Shown here piece by piece: positions 34,700 through 43,925 of a stretch of 64,000 nt of DNA. Numbering within the stretch: the stretch's first letter is position 1; each line of letters opens with the position of its first letter. The position numbers were made by a program, and so were the translations under genes. The stretch is from Polynucleobacter antarcticus (GTDB lineage Bacteria; Pseudomonadota; Gammaproteobacteria; Burkholderiales; Burkholderiaceae). The notes beneath the pieces were generated by a model that saw only the letters and a program-made list of their open reading frames with translations, had not been told where the DNA came from and did no database searches. The stretch spans positions 1,302,001 to 1,366,000 of the forward strand of contig NZ_CP028941.1 in the NCBI RefSeq assembly GCF_013307245.1. The letters run 5' to 3'.

Positions 34700-36427
34700 A
34701 TGGTTAAACTCACCGCCGCCGCCACTACGTCGATTCCTCGCATCATTATTTTTGCGTTGACCTTGATCTATGGTTTCGCTGGCCTCTTTGCACGCGACCC
34801 TTGGAAGAATGAAGATGCCATTGGTTTTGGCGGTATGTGGGCCTTACACAATGGCAAAGCACTTGACTGGATTGTTCCTCATCTCACAGGGCGGGATGTT
34901 TCATTGGGCGCCCCATTACCCTATTGGCTCGGCGCTACCCTCATGGATCTTTTTGGCCCATTTATTGGCATGGCGAATGCGGCACGCCTCTATTCGGCAA
35001 TTTGCTTCTTTGCAGCAGCTGTAGCAATTTGGTATGCAAGCTACTTATTAGGTCGTCGCCCAGAAGTACAGCCTGTGGAATTAGCAGTAGGTGGTCAGCC
35101 TGGCCGAAGAAGTTATGGCATGACTTTGGCAGATGGTGCTTTACTCATCTTTCTTGCTTGTGTAGGACTTGCACAGCGCGCTCACGAAACGACCCCCATG
35201 ATGGCGCAGCTGATGGGTATCAGCATTATTTTATATGGCACTGTACGCGGACTAGATAAGCCATGGCAAGGCGGCTTGTGGACTGGTTTAGGGGTGGCGA
35301 TTATTGCCCTATCAAGCAACCTCACGCTCAGTTTAATCGTTGTGAGCGCCACCATCATTGCAGTGATTGCTAGTAATGCTAAGTTACGATTTCGGTGGAC
35401 GCTGACAAGCACAGTGTTTGGTTTGATTGGCTTTGCAGTTTGGCCAGCACTTTGGTATCTGGGCGATCTCACTCCTGAATGGCGTCATATTGCGCAAGAT
35501 GGATGGCGTAATGTCCCTGAAATGCGATCTACACCATCGATAGAGTCGCTAGGATTTATGAGTGTCAATTTTTGGGTTTATGCCTGGCCTGTTTGGCCCC
35601 TTGCTATGATTTCACTTGCGCATTGGGCTAGAGTAGAAGAAGCCGGAAAATGGCGTGCGCCGCACCTATGCATTCCGCTGAGCTTATTTATTGGCTGCTG
35701 TGTTTATGTACTTTTTAGGTTGGAGGCCAATGAGCATGACCTGATTATTTTGATTCCGAGTCTAGCGATGATTGCCGCCTTTAGCTTGCCGATTTTAAAA
35801 CGGGGCCTCATTAGCTTTATTGACTGGTTCGCCATGTTTAGTTTCACTATTATTGCTTTGGCGATATGGATTATTTGGCTCGCTAAAATGACTGGCTTTC
35901 CAGAATCAACTGCCGCTAATTTACAAAGGCTCTTGCCAGGCTTCCAGTCACAATTTGATTACTTTGGTTTTGTAGCGGCACTGATCATTACTGGTATTTG
36001 GTTAGCTATCGTACGCTGGAGAACATCCCGCGCCCCAAAAGAAATTTGGCGCTGCCTCATCATCTCCGCTTCCGGTACTACCTTAATGTGGGTCTTGTTG
36101 ATGACTTTATGGCTCCCTACGATTAACTATGCTAAAACCTATCGCTATGTTTCAGATCGTTTAAGTAGCATTATTGCCAATACTCCAGGATGTATAGACA
36201 CGAGTAATCTCGGATCAGCCCAACTCGCCTCTTTTAATTACTTCACCACATTGACTCTACGTGATGACCCTAGTTGCAATCTGATGCTGACGCACAGCTC
36301 TTCAGGTGCTCAAGCTTACGCAAGTCTAAACAAAAAGAAAATTGAGTTACTTTGGGAAGATCGTCGCGCAGCTGACCGCGATGAGCGCCTCCGTCTTTAC
36401 CAGATTACCCCTGTAGGTCAACAGTAA
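34700..36427 (+). CDS. GT39/ArnT-like polyprenyl-sugar glycosyltransferase, membrane
   Basis: A 575-residue polytopic protein with roughly 11-13 membrane helices. The first periplasmic loop FARDPWKNEDAIGFGGMWAL has the acidic pair expected of GT-C transferases (protein O-mannosyl/ArnT type), and the soluble C-terminal part starts near NTPGCIDTSNLGS. Such enzymes move a sugar from a lipid carrier to a lipid or protein outside the membrane; the acceptor is unknown. The MATE transporter gene starts at the very next base, so the two are co-translated. Which sugar is used cannot be read from sequence. Confidence 0.75.
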   Translation: MVKLTAAATTSIPRIIIFALTLIYGFAGLFARDPWKNEDAIGFGGMWALHNGKALDWIVPHLTGRDVSLGAPLPYWLGATLMDLFGPFIGMANAARLYSAICFFAAAVAIWYASYLLGRRPEVQPVELAVGGQPGRRSYGMTLADGALLIFLACVGLAQRAHETTPMMAQLMGISIILYGTVRGLDKPWQGGLWTGLGVAIIALSSNLTLSLIVVSATIIAVIASNAKLRFRWTLTSTVFGLIGFAVWPALWYLGDLTPEWRHIAQDGWRNVPEMRSTPSIESLGFMSVNFWVYAWPVWPLAMISLAHWARVEEAGKWRAPHLCIPLSLFIGCCVYVLFRLEANEHDLIILIPSLAMIAAFSLPILKRGLISFIDWFAMFSFTIIALAIWIIWLAKMTGFPESTAANLQRLLPGFQSQFDYFGFVAALIITGIWLAIVRWRTSRAPKEIWRCLIISASGTTLMWVLLMTLWLPTINYAKTYRYVSDRLSSIIANTPGCIDTSNLGSAQLASFNYFTTLTLRDDPSCNLMLTHSSSGAQAYASLNKKKIELLWEDRRAADRDERLRLYQITPVGQQ

Positions 36428-37822
36428 ATGACGTTGTACCTTAAGTTATCGCGCTTGCGCGAGGATATTCCCGCTCTACTAAAACTCGCTGGCCCACTAC
36501 TTATCGGTCAATTGGCTGTTATCAGCTTTGGTGTTTTAGACACCGCCATGACCGCCCGTTATTCTGCGGATGATTTAGCTGCACTAGCAATGGCTTCTGC
36601 AATTTTTATTAGTATCTATGTGGGGCTCACTGGCGTCATCTCTGCCCTCGCACCGATTGCAGGTCAGCTCTTTGGCGCAAAGCGATTTACAGAAATTGGT
36701 GAAGAGGTCAGGCAAGCTACTTGGCTCGCACTGGGTCTCACTGTTTTAGGTTGTGTCATTCTTCTCAACCCCGATTATCTACTGGCAATCTCTCAAGTCA
36801 CTCCAGATATTGAAGAGAAGGCACGCCTATATCTAGCCATTTTAGCTATCGGACTACCGGCGAGCATGGCAATGCGTGCCTTGATCGCTTTTCATAATGC
36901 TGTCTCGCGTCCTGCCGTCATTACAGTCATTCAGCTCATTGGTCTAGGTTTAAAACTTCCCTTAAATCTCTTATTTATTTATGGTGGTCTTGGTATTGAA
37001 GGCATGGGTGGTCCGGGTTGCGCTGTTGCCACCGTGATTATTAGCTGGTTCTGGCTCATCATCACTTTAGGTTTTGTATTGTTTGATCGCTTTTATAAGC
37101 CCTTTCATATCTTTGCCCGATTTAGTTGGCCAGATTGGCATCGGATCTGGACCTTACTCAGATTGGGTGCCCCGATTGGGTTTAGTTATCTGATTGAAGT
37201 GACCTCTTTTGCTTTTATGTCTTTGTTTATTGCTCGCTTAGGAACAACGGCATTAGCAGGTCATCAGATTGTGGCGAATTTGGGCACTGTCATCTATATG
37301 GTGCCATTATCACTATCGATTGCCACCATGACATTAGTCTCCCAATCGATTGGCGCAGGACGACAAAAGCGTGCTGAAGAAATCGGCTGGTCCTCTGTAT
37401 TTTTTACTACTGCTCTCTGCATTGTGATTGGTATTTCGGTGTGGGTTTTCCGCATGGCCTTATTAGATCTCTACGATCCCCCCGAAGAGGTGAAAGCATT
37501 TGCTATTCCACTCTTTTTGTTTGTTGCCTTTTATCAGATTTTTGATGCCCTACAGATTACTGCAGCATTTATTCTGCGTGCTTACCGCGTCGCCTTTTGG
37601 CCGATGCTCATTTACGCCGGATCACTTTGGGGTATAGGCCTAGGTGGCGGTTACGTCATGGGCTTTAATGTCCTAGGCAATACCCCAGAATTTTTACAAG
37701 GTGCGAATGGCTTTTGGGCTGGCAATAGTGTGAGTCTAGGTTTAGCTGCATTACTACTGCTCTATCTATTTAGAAAAACGGCTGCACGCTTTGAAAAAAC
37801 ACATCCGCCTGTGCAAGTTTAA
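36428..37822 (+). CDS. MATE family efflux transporter
   Basis: A 464-residue protein with 12 predicted helices in two similar halves. The start LKLAGPLLIGQLAVISFGVLD is the typical MATE TM1, and the second half begins LRLGAPIGFSYLIEVTSFAF. An acidic residue (Asp in FGVLDTAMTARYSADDL) in TM1 fits the NorM/DinF-type cation-coupled mechanism. By family it exports toxic cations with Na+ or H+ exchange. The zero-base junction with the glycosyltransferase hints at a shared envelope task, but this is only inference. Confidence 0.87.
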   Translation: MTLYLKLSRLREDIPALLKLAGPLLIGQLAVISFGVLDTAMTARYSADDLAALAMASAIFISIYVGLTGVISALAPIAGQLFGAKRFTEIGEEVRQATWLALGLTVLGCVILLNPDYLLAISQVTPDIEEKARLYLAILAIGLPASMAMRALIAFHNAVSRPAVITVIQLIGLGLKLPLNLLFIYGGLGIEGMGGPGCAVATVIISWFWLIITLGFVLFDRFYKPFHIFARFSWPDWHRIWTLLRLGAPIGFSYLIEVTSFAFMSLFIARLGTTALAGHQIVANLGTVIYMVPLSLSIATMTLVSQSIGAGRQKRAEEIGWSSVFFTTALCIVIGISVWVFRMALLDLYDPPEEVKAFAIPLFLFVAFYQIFDALQITAAFILRAYRVAFWPMLIYAGSLWGIGLGGGYVMGFNVLGNTPEFLQGANGFWAGNSVSLGLAALLLLYLFRKTAARFEKTHPPVQV

Positions 37823-37864
37823 GCAGACTTAAAAACGTATTGGCCAAACAGATAAGGCGAAGTT

Positions 37865-38344
37865 TTACTGGATAGGCTTAAATCCACTACTAGGTGGATT
37901 AAAGTTTCGACCACTACCTGATCCAGGATAACTAGGCACTTGATTGCCTTTAGAGTACATACACTGCTGATAAGCAATGTTGTACTGGGTTTGAGCTTGG
38001 TTTTGTTTGCCAGCAGAGTTCATAGCACCAATAGCAGCCCCGCCGAGTAAACCAACACCTGCACCAGTACCAATATTTTGACTGCTACCCCCCTGAATCA
38101 CAGCCCCTGCTGCTGCACCTAAAGCAGCACCAATCGCTGCACTAGTAGCACCCTCCTTCAGAGCAGCGTTACTAGTGTCCTTCACGGCATTTGTAGCGAA
38201 TTCTCGGCACTGCTGATCTTCTTGCTGAAACACCTCAAAAGGCTTTCCTTCACGCGGCATAACGGCAATAGTGGGTCCAGTGGGTGCGGAGACGCAAGCA
38301 GCCAAAACACTCACGATGGCGAGAGTCAGTACAACACGTTTCAT
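37865..38344 (-). CDS. Glycine-zipper lipoprotein
   Basis: A 159-residue lipoprotein. Start MKRVVLTLAIVS at 38344 is supported by AAAGGA 7 bases upstream; the longer frame from 38374 is not. The lipobox is LAACVSAP (Cys16). The centre is a glycine zipper (AAIGAALGAAAGAVIQGG and GAGVGLLGGAAIGAM), a membrane-inserting element common in outer-membrane lipoproteins, flanked by Cys residues in DQQCREFA and YQQCMYSKG that may form a disulfide. The end is Gly/Ser/Pro-rich. Function unknown. Confidence 0.8.
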   Translation of the reverse strand: MKRVVLTLAIVSVLAACVSAPTGPTIAVMPREGKPFEVFQQEDQQCREFATNAVKDTSNAALKEGATSAAIGAALGAAAGAVIQGGSSQNIGTGAGVGLLGGAAIGAMNSAGKQNQAQTQYNIAYQQCMYSKGNQVPSYPGSGSGRNFNPPSSGFKPIQ

Positions 38345-38389
38345 GGGTAATCCTTTTGTCATGATGCTATTCATGGTTATAAAAAATCG

Positions 38390-38896
38390 TTAATTATATG
38401 AACGCTGTTGAGGCGCTACATTACTAGATGGAGGTGTTGCGGGCTGAATTTGCCAAGCAGAAGCGCAGTTTTGTACATACGGAAAGTACTGCCCACTCGC
38501 TTCACAAAAATACCATACTGGGGGTTGAGGCTGAGCTGCCAGCACCAAGGGTTGTTGGGGAGGCGCTACATAAACTACTGGTGGGGAATAAAAACCTGTC
38601 ACAAATGGGTAGGCATTTGGATATGCATACCCAGGACCATAGTAGCCACCCCTCCAACTAGGCCCATAAGCACCTCGCCAACCGGAGCCATAAAATCCAG
38701 GGTAGGCTGCCGGGCGCCAACCGCCGTTGTACCCGCTATAGCCGTTCCCGCCACCTACTGAAACAGACCAGCCAATATTACCTGCTTGAGCGGTGCTTGG
38801 TAAAGCCATTGCACTAATGAACATAGCTATCAGCCCACTAAGCAGTAGATTGTTTTTGCGATATCGAATCTGAAAGAAAATATCTCTGATACTCAT
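38390..38896 (-). CDS. Secreted Gly/Tyr/Pro-rich small envelope protein
   Basis: The product has 168 residues. Basic N-terminus and signal peptide (LLLSGLIAMFISAMALPSTAQA), then a repetitive region of GYxG, GGW and YGP elements, and a C-terminal module VWYFCEASGQYFPYVQNCAS with two Cys. That module (YxCxxxxxYYPYVxxCxxxW) recurs in uncharacterised small exported proteins of Burkholderiales. It lies 45 bases upstream of the glycine-zipper lipoprotein on the same strand, so both are probably made together. Function unknown. Confidence 0.72.
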   Translation of the reverse strand: MSIRDIFFQIRYRKNNLLLSGLIAMFISAMALPSTAQAGNIGWSVSVGGGNGYSGYNGGWRPAAYPGFYGSGWRGAYGPSWRGGYYGPGYAYPNAYPFVTGFYSPPVVYVAPPQQPLVLAAQPQPPVWYFCEASGQYFPYVQNCASAWQIQPATPPSSNVAPQQRSYN

Positions 38897-38993
38897 AGCG
38901 GACTCCCTTTTGGATGCCTTCTACCATTTATAACGCTTGATCTTGATGCAAGCTGACAAGAATGCTACTTTTTTTATTAAAACCCTGTGCACA

Positions 38994-40001
38994 TTAAGGC
39001 TCTAATTTAGCGCCAGACCTCAACACCACTCTACCCCATTTAGCACTCTCCGCTTGGATCAGTTTAGAGAGCTCTTGGGGGCTTCCTGGTGCCGGGTCTA
39101 AACCGCTAGCCAGCAATTTACTTTTAACATCTGCTTGATTAAGTGTTTGGCGGGTTAAGGTATTTAAACGTTGCTGTAAGTTACTAGGAAGATTGGCAGG
39201 CGCCATCAATGAAAACCAAGAGATTGCTTCAAATCCAGGCAAACCTTGCTCTGCCATTGTCGGAATGTCCGGGGCAGCGGGGGATCGCCTGAGACTCGTT
39301 ACTCCAATTGCCTGAATCTCACCTGCTTTGATCAAAGACAAGGATGAGGAAAGATTATCAAAGAGCATTGAAATCCGTCCGCTCACTAGGTCTGGTAGAG
39401 ATTGTGCTCTGCCCTTGTAAGGAATATGCCGAATTTGCACACCCGTCATCTCTTTTAGTAACTCACCAGACATATGCAATGAAGTGCCGACACCCGAGGA
39501 ACCAAAAGTAAGCTCATTGGGCTTTGACTTCGCTAGCTCAATGAGTTCTGGCAGATTATTCACACCAAGCCGTTTATTAACTACCAATACATTAGGGGTG
39601 CTAGCCAAAAAACTAATCGGTGTGAAATCATGAATTGGATGAAACGGTAACTTCTCGTACAGGGCCCCGTTAATCGAATGAATACCCACTGTACCGATCA
39701 GCAATGTATAGCCATCGGACTCACTCTTAGCCACAATATCCGCACCAATATTGCCACCGTATCCAGGGCGATTTTCTACCAGCACTGGCACACCCAAACT
39801 TTGCTGCCAACTCTCAGCTAGCACGCGCGCCAAAATGTCTGGCGCACCCCCAGGCGTAAAAGTCACCACAATCCGAATAGCTTGCTTAGGCCATACAGAT
39901 GAGTTAGCTTTCAGTACTTGCGCATGCGCATGTACAGGTATGGCAATAGTAGCCAACAAAATAAATAGGGGCTTGAGCACCGTGGAAGTGAAGCGCATCA
40001 T
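38994..40001 (-). CDS. Bug-family solute receptor (TctC-like)
   Basis: About 335 residues from the ATG at 40001 (GTG at 40010 also in frame). A signal peptide ends near HAHAQVLK, and the family body starts WPKQAIRIVVTFTPGGAPDILARVLAES, followed by VENRPGYGGNIGADIVAKS and FGSSGVGTSLHMSGELLKE. It lies immediately downstream of dsbB (15-base gap), with no membrane subunits nearby, so it is an orphan receptor for an unknown carboxylate. A disulfide link is not suggested by its sequence. Confidence 0.88.
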   Translation of the reverse strand: MMRFTSTVLKPLFILLATIAIPVHAHAQVLKANSSVWPKQAIRIVVTFTPGGAPDILARVLAESWQQSLGVPVLVENRPGYGGNIGADIVAKSESDGYTLLIGTVGIHSINGALYEKLPFHPIHDFTPISFLASTPNVLVVNKRLGVNNLPELIELAKSKPNELTFGSSGVGTSLHMSGELLKEMTGVQIRHIPYKGRAQSLPDLVSGRISMLFDNLSSSLSLIKAGEIQAIGVTSLRRSPAAPDIPTMAEQGLPGFEAISWFSLMAPANLPSNLQQRLNTLTRQTLNQADVKSKLLASGLDPAPGSPQELSKLIQAESAKWGRVVLRSGAKLEP

Positions 40002-40016
40002 GCAGGCCACACCAAA

Positions 40017-40580
40017 TTACAAACCAAAGCGGGAGCGTAACCAAATCCATCCCTCGTACCGCACGGGATCATCAGCACAAGGGCCAACACCGCACTCTAG
40101 TAAGGTGGAAATGACATTTGCTAAGACTAATATGATGAATGTAATCACCAAACTATTAGCGATTACAGAGCGTGAGCGGACAGCTCCATTCGGTAGCATA
40201 AGCAAGATAGCCAAACCAGCTAAAAGGCCAACGTAGCTAAGAAAGGCCCAAGTATAAAAATGCAACTCTAAAAAGGTTGCACCAAATCCTGAATCACCCG
40301 GTGCAATGTGTAGCAGCACCTGCCGTAAAGAAACCATCATACCGACTAGACCGCCAATAATTCCCCAGCCATAATGTGAGGAATAAGCGCCACAGCGAAT
40401 GTTCAAGACCAACGCAAAGCCAATAATGACAAAACCAATACGTTGCATTAAACATAAAGGGCAAGGCAACTCACCAAAGTAAATCTGATCTATAAAAGCA
40501 TAAGACAACATACCAACAATGGCGAGCAATGCCAACTGATTGCCAAGAGCGGCAAATGAGGGAAAGGAGTGCTGTCTCAT
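40017..40580 (-). CDS. dsbB: Disulfide bond formation protein DsbB
   Basis: A 187-residue inner-membrane protein with four helices. The first periplasmic loop has CPLC (Cys40, Cys43), the second has ECGVGPC (Cys163, Cys168), so both redox pairs are present; QRIGF follows the first pair as in quinone-binding DsbB. It reoxidises DsbA and passes electrons to quinone. The spacing of the second pair is tight compared with E. coli DsbB (Cys104/Cys130). A 52-aa membrane protein gene ends 8 bases upstream and a Bug receptor gene follows. Confidence 0.88.
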   Translation of the reverse strand: MRQHSFPSFAALGNQLALLAIVGMLSYAFIDQIYFGELPCPLCLMQRIGFVIIGFALVLNIRCGAYSSHYGWGIIGGLVGMMVSLRQVLLHIAPGDSGFGATFLELHFYTWAFLSYVGLLAGLAILLMLPNGAVRSRSVIANSLVITFIILVLANVISTLLECGVGPCADDPVRYEGWIWLRSRFGL

Positions 40581-40588
40581 GAAATTAA

Positions 40589-40747
40589 TTACAAACTAAT
40601 ATTGAGATGAGTAGTCGCATGAATACGAAACCAGAAAATCAAAATACCGACAGTGATTGCTAGCATGACCAAGCCTGCTAAGCGTTTCTCAAACCATACC
40701 AACATTAGGCCAATAAAAGCAGTCAGAAAAGGAAGGAACATGTACAT
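40589..40747 (-). CDS. 52-residue membrane protein next to dsbB (DUF5993-like)
   Basis: A short frame, MYMFLPFLTAFIGLMLVWFE at the start and IHATTHLNISL at the end, with two membrane helices (about 3-18 and 25-42) joined by a short basic turn (EKRLAG). The FLPFLTAFIGL opening and the HATxxLNISL end resemble small DUF5993-type proteins that I associate with dsbB neighbourhoods; this recollection needs checking. It ends 8 bases before the dsbB start on the same strand. The start is either ATG 40747 or 40741; neither has a clear ribosome-binding site. Confidence 0.7.
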   Translation of the reverse strand: MYMFLPFLTAFIGLMLVWFEKRLAGLVMLAITVGILIFWFRIHATTHLNISL

Positions 40748-40783
40748 CAGGTCATTTTATCGCAGTAGGACGTGTTACCTCAT

Positions 40784-41476
40784 TTAGATAATCTTTAGTT
40801 TCAGTGGGGTTAATCCATCTACAAAACCCCCTAAAACATCACCCTTCTTTACAGGGCCAACACCCGCAGGCGTTCCTGAGTAAATCAGATCACCTGGCTC
40901 AAGCGTAAATAAAGTAGAGAGATATGCAATCGTATCGGGTACATTCCAAATTAACTGATTGAGATCACCCTCTTGGCGCACTTCACCATTGACCAGGAGT
41001 TTAACGGCACCTTTATTGGGATGACCGCACACAGTAGCAGGCGTGATAGCAGCACACGGTGCAGACTGATCAAAAGCTTTACCGGTATCCCATGGACGGC
41101 CCATTTTTTTAGCTTCACCTTGTAAATCACGGCGCGTCATATCCAGACCTACGCCGTAACCATACACATGCTCAAGTGCTGTATCAGCAGAAATATTTTT
41201 TCCACCCTTGCCAATGGCTACCACCATCTCGATTTCATGATGGACATCATTCGACAGGTTGGGATACTCCATGTCTTTGCCATCTGTCACGATGGAGTTC
41301 GCAGGTTTCATAAAAAAGAAGGGGGGCTCACGATCTGGATCATGCCCCATTTCACGTGCGTGGTCTGCATAGTTTCGCCCTACGCAGTAAATACGATTGA
41401 CAGCAAAACGACGGGTATCGCCCACTACCGGAAGTGATGGTGTGACGGGGGGATCAATAACGTATGCTGTGCTCAT
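40784..41476 (-). CDS. Fumarylacetoacetate hydrolase family protein
   Basis: A 230-residue enzyme. ATG 41476 (MSTAYVIDPP) is chosen because AAAGG lies about 6-8 bases upstream; the longer frame to 41581 has no such support. FAH motifs: YCVGRNYADHAREMG, PFFFMKPANSIV, HHEIEMVVAIGKGGK (His/Glu metal ligands), GYGVGLDMTRRDLQ and YSGTPAGVGPVKKGD. Members open fumarylpyruvate-type or acylpyruvate substrates or decarboxylate oxaloacetate; the exact reaction cannot be stated. It stands alone, downstream of the cytochrome gene. Confidence 0.88.
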   Translation of the reverse strand: MSTAYVIDPPVTPSLPVVGDTRRFAVNRIYCVGRNYADHAREMGHDPDREPPFFFMKPANSIVTDGKDMEYPNLSNDVHHEIEMVVAIGKGGKNISADTALEHVYGYGVGLDMTRRDLQGEAKKMGRPWDTGKAFDQSAPCAAITPATVCGHPNKGAVKLLVNGEVRQEGDLNQLIWNVPDTIAYLSTLFTLEPGDLIYSGTPAGVGPVKKGDVLGGFVDGLTPLKLKII

Positions 41477-41623
41477 AAATGGCCTTTTAAATGAGGGGTC
41501 TGTTTTCAAACGCAGATAAATGTCAAAAGTAGAGCTGAATAATCGACTTATTATGACATTAGGGACGATCGAGTGAGGCAATACCTCGGGGATTAAAGCA
41601 GCTTAGCACTGTCGTGCTTTTTA

Positions 41624-42028
41624 TTATTTACTCTTATTTAAACCCGCTTTACGTGCCTCAACCTCTTTATTAATAGCAAGCAGCATTTTTGCATCGGGCG
41701 ATTTCCAATTACCGCCTGACTGATTCACTAAATAGACTACGGAATCCGCAAAGTCCTCAATAGAGAGATCGGGCTTGCCCCCTTTAGCGGGCATCTTCCT
41801 GACGCCAACATAACCATGCGCAGTCAGAGTAACCTGCCCTTCTGCAATTAAGGGCGCCCACTGAGCCTTATTACCCAGCTTAGGAGATTTCAGAACACCA
41901 GATCCATGGCAGGAAGCGCAAACCTGTTTGTATGTTGCTTCGCCGGAATTAGCAACAGCAACAGAACTAAAACCTAGGGCAATAGCGAAGGTTAAGAGTG
42001 GCAGCGAGGGTGAGAATGAGAGTTTCAT
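41624..42028 (-). CDS. Periplasmic c-type cytochrome (c5-like)
   Basis: A 134-residue exported monoheme cytochrome. Signal peptide to about ANS28, heme site CASCH (Cys37, Cys40, His41), and a likely axial Met in GVRKMPAKGG. The domain order fits the cytochrome c5/class I group. It could serve a periplasmic electron transfer chain, for example with a molybdoenzyme given the Mo-related genes upstream, but no partner enzyme is visible. Confidence 0.88.
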   Translation of the reverse strand: MKLSFSPSLPLLTFAIALGFSSVAVANSGEATYKQVCASCHGSGVLKSPKLGNKAQWAPLIAEGQVTLTAHGYVGVRKMPAKGGKPDLSIEDFADSVVYLVNQSGGNWKSPDAKMLLAINKEVEARKAGLNKSK

Positions 42029-42091
42029 AAGGGGTCATATTTTTATAAAGAATGAATCATCACAATGTATCTTAAATTGGAGATCACTGCT

Positions 42092-42883
42092 TTAGGGAAT
42101 CGTATACCCGTTTTTAACAAGGATTTGTTTTGCTGCGCTACTCTGAAGGTAGTCATACAAAGCAATGGCTGCTGGGGGTGGGTTCTTTTTTAAGACCGTG
42201 CGTTGACGAATAGGCTCATACAGATCATCAGGAAGTGCAATATATTGCGTCGTGGCCGCTAATTCAGGGGCTTTTGCTATCGATAAGGCAGTCAAGCCCA
42301 CCTTTAATGCACCTGTACTGACATAGACCGCAGCAATGGAAATATTGTCCGTCAGTACTAAGCGATCTTTAACCTCATTCCAGACTTTGATTGCCTTGAG
42401 ATATTGAACGGATGCTTTGCCATAAGGGGCCAATTCTGGATTAGCAATAGCGATCTTTTTGGCATTCTTCAGCAGTCTTTTAATCTGCTCTGGGTCAGAG
42501 CTCAAACTCAGCCCAGCTGCCGTATTTGTCATCAGCGCCAGATGGCCATAGGCATAAATCACTCCACGGTCCCGTGTGACACCTTCATCTGCTAAGCGCA
42601 AAGGATAAGATTCATCAGCGGAAATAAATAAGTCATATGGAGCGCCCTGCTTCATCTGGCTTGCCAGATTTCCGGAGGAGCCGTAAACAATGCGCATAGC
42701 TTGGTGAGAGCCTGGCAATTGCTTAAACTGTTGATGTATTTCCTCGAAAGCAGGCTTGAGATTACTTGCCACTGCTACGGTAATCGTTTGGGCATGAACC
42801 TGAGCGCTCAATAAAAGCCCAAGCAATAAAAAGAAACATGCCGATATCCTGTATCTCAGAGGGATAGGCATTAACGTTTTCAT
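42092..42883 (-). CDS. modA: Molybdate-binding periplasmic protein ModA
   Basis: A 263-residue receptor. A signal peptide is followed by ITVAVASNLKPAFEEIHQQF, the ModA opening with the oxyanion-binding Ser/Asn, then VYGSSGNLASQMKQGAPYDLFISADESYPL and QRTVLKKNPPPAAIALYDYLQS. These match ModA rather than sulfate or phosphate receptors. It starts 10 bases after the regulator gene, so the two form an operon. The permease modB and ATPase modC are not in the window. Confidence 0.88.
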   Translation of the reverse strand: MKTLMPIPLRYRISACFFLLLGLLLSAQVHAQTITVAVASNLKPAFEEIHQQFKQLPGSHQAMRIVYGSSGNLASQMKQGAPYDLFISADESYPLRLADEGVTRDRGVIYAYGHLALMTNTAAGLSLSSDPEQIKRLLKNAKKIAIANPELAPYGKASVQYLKAIKVWNEVKDRLVLTDNISIAAVYVSTGALKVGLTALSIAKAPELAATTQYIALPDDLYEPIRQRTVLKKNPPPAAIALYDYLQSSAAKQILVKNGYTIP

Positions 42884-42893
42884 GAAGCTCAGT

Positions 42894-43919
42894 TTATAGC
42901 CAAGCAGCCGTTTTTTGTTTTAAGCCGATCGGCTTGTATCCCGGCATTTCACGAGAGAGCCTCTGAATCTTCCGAACCAGCTTAGTAAGGTCTTTATTTT
43001 TAGCAAAGTCTTGACCCATAGCAAGAAAGAAAATTTCATCTTTTAAATGAATAAAATCTAGGCCATTTTCAAGGGCAATACTCTTTACACCCATTCCCAC
43101 ATCGGCTTTTTTTGCCAAGATAGCCATGGCGATAGCCGAGTGTGTAAATTCTTCATTTTCATAACCCTTGATCGCCTTTGAATCCATGCCTTCTTGCTTC
43201 ATGATCGTATCTAATAAGAGCCTTGTCCCCGATCCCTTCTGTCGATTAATAAAACGAATTTTGGGGCGCAATAGATCTTTTAAAGAAATGATATTCAGTG
43301 GATTACCTTTAGTAACCATCATGCCTTGTATGCGCTGCATGACTGGCAACAACTGCATACCCTCTTTTTTCAAGCGCTGAGAAATGATCTTAGAACTACT
43401 TGCATCAGAAATATGAAAGCCTGCAACATCCACCTCATAATTAAACAGACGCTCTAAGGCCTCACCAGAGCCTGCGGTAATTAATTCAAAACCATCAATG
43501 TCTAATATAGATTTTTGAATGATCGGGTCGCTACTACTAGCAAACCGCCATTGTCTTTTTGTACTCAATCTAAATTGGGCAAAACCTTCCTCGAGATGTG
43601 CAAGGCTAGTTTGCTCCAGTCGAGCTGTTTTTTGCTCAAAATCATCAATAAATTGAGTAAGGTATTGGGCGTACTCAGAAAGCTGTGATCCATGCCCTCT
43701 CACCCGATCAATTAACTTAAAGCCTAGAGCTAGCTCAACATCATTGAGTTTTTGCCAAACATTGCGATAGGAAAGCCCTGCTTTTTTGCAAGCAGATACC
43801 AAGGTCTTCCCTTGATCAATATCTTTTAGCAAGCCTGATAGCCACACTAAATCCAATACAGTGGGGTCTTTGGCATTTTTACTGCCAAACACTAAGGTAG
43901 GTCGAATCTGAATTCTCAT
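42894..43919 (-). CDS. ModE-type HTH regulator with PBP-like sensing domain
   Basis: A 341-residue one-component regulator. The ATG at 43919 is preferred to the TTG at 43967 because it gives the usual MRIQIRPTLVFG opening. Residues about 15-100 are a ModE/LysR-like winged helix (LSGLLKDIDQGKTLVSACKKAGLSY is split by the recognition-helix region RNVWQKLNDVE). The rest is a periplasmic-binding-protein-like domain (GSGTRLLLDTIMKQEG; HSAIAMAILAKKADVGMG) of the PF12727 type. It probably senses molybdate or tungstate and controls modA and the divergent tupA. Confidence 0.8.
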   Translation of the reverse strand: MRIQIRPTLVFGSKNAKDPTVLDLVWLSGLLKDIDQGKTLVSACKKAGLSYRNVWQKLNDVELALGFKLIDRVRGHGSQLSEYAQYLTQFIDDFEQKTARLEQTSLAHLEEGFAQFRLSTKRQWRFASSSDPIIQKSILDIDGFELITAGSGEALERLFNYEVDVAGFHISDASSSKIISQRLKKEGMQLLPVMQRIQGMMVTKGNPLNIISLKDLLRPKIRFINRQKGSGTRLLLDTIMKQEGMDSKAIKGYENEEFTHSAIAMAILAKKADVGMGVKSIALENGLDFIHLKDEIFFLAMGQDFAKNKDLTKLVRKIQRLSREMPGYKPIGLKQKTAAWL

Positions 43920-43925
43920 ATTTCT

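Noticed and set aside
38408..38761. Plus-strand frames opposite the Gly/Tyr-rich protein
   Set aside because: The minus frame has a good signal peptide and a recurring Cys module; the opposite frames are compositional shadows.
41590..41635. AGCAC/GTGCT hairpin with T run before the FAH gene
   Set aside because: Its T run is on the plus strand, where no gene ends; on the minus strand, where the genes lie, there is no T tract.
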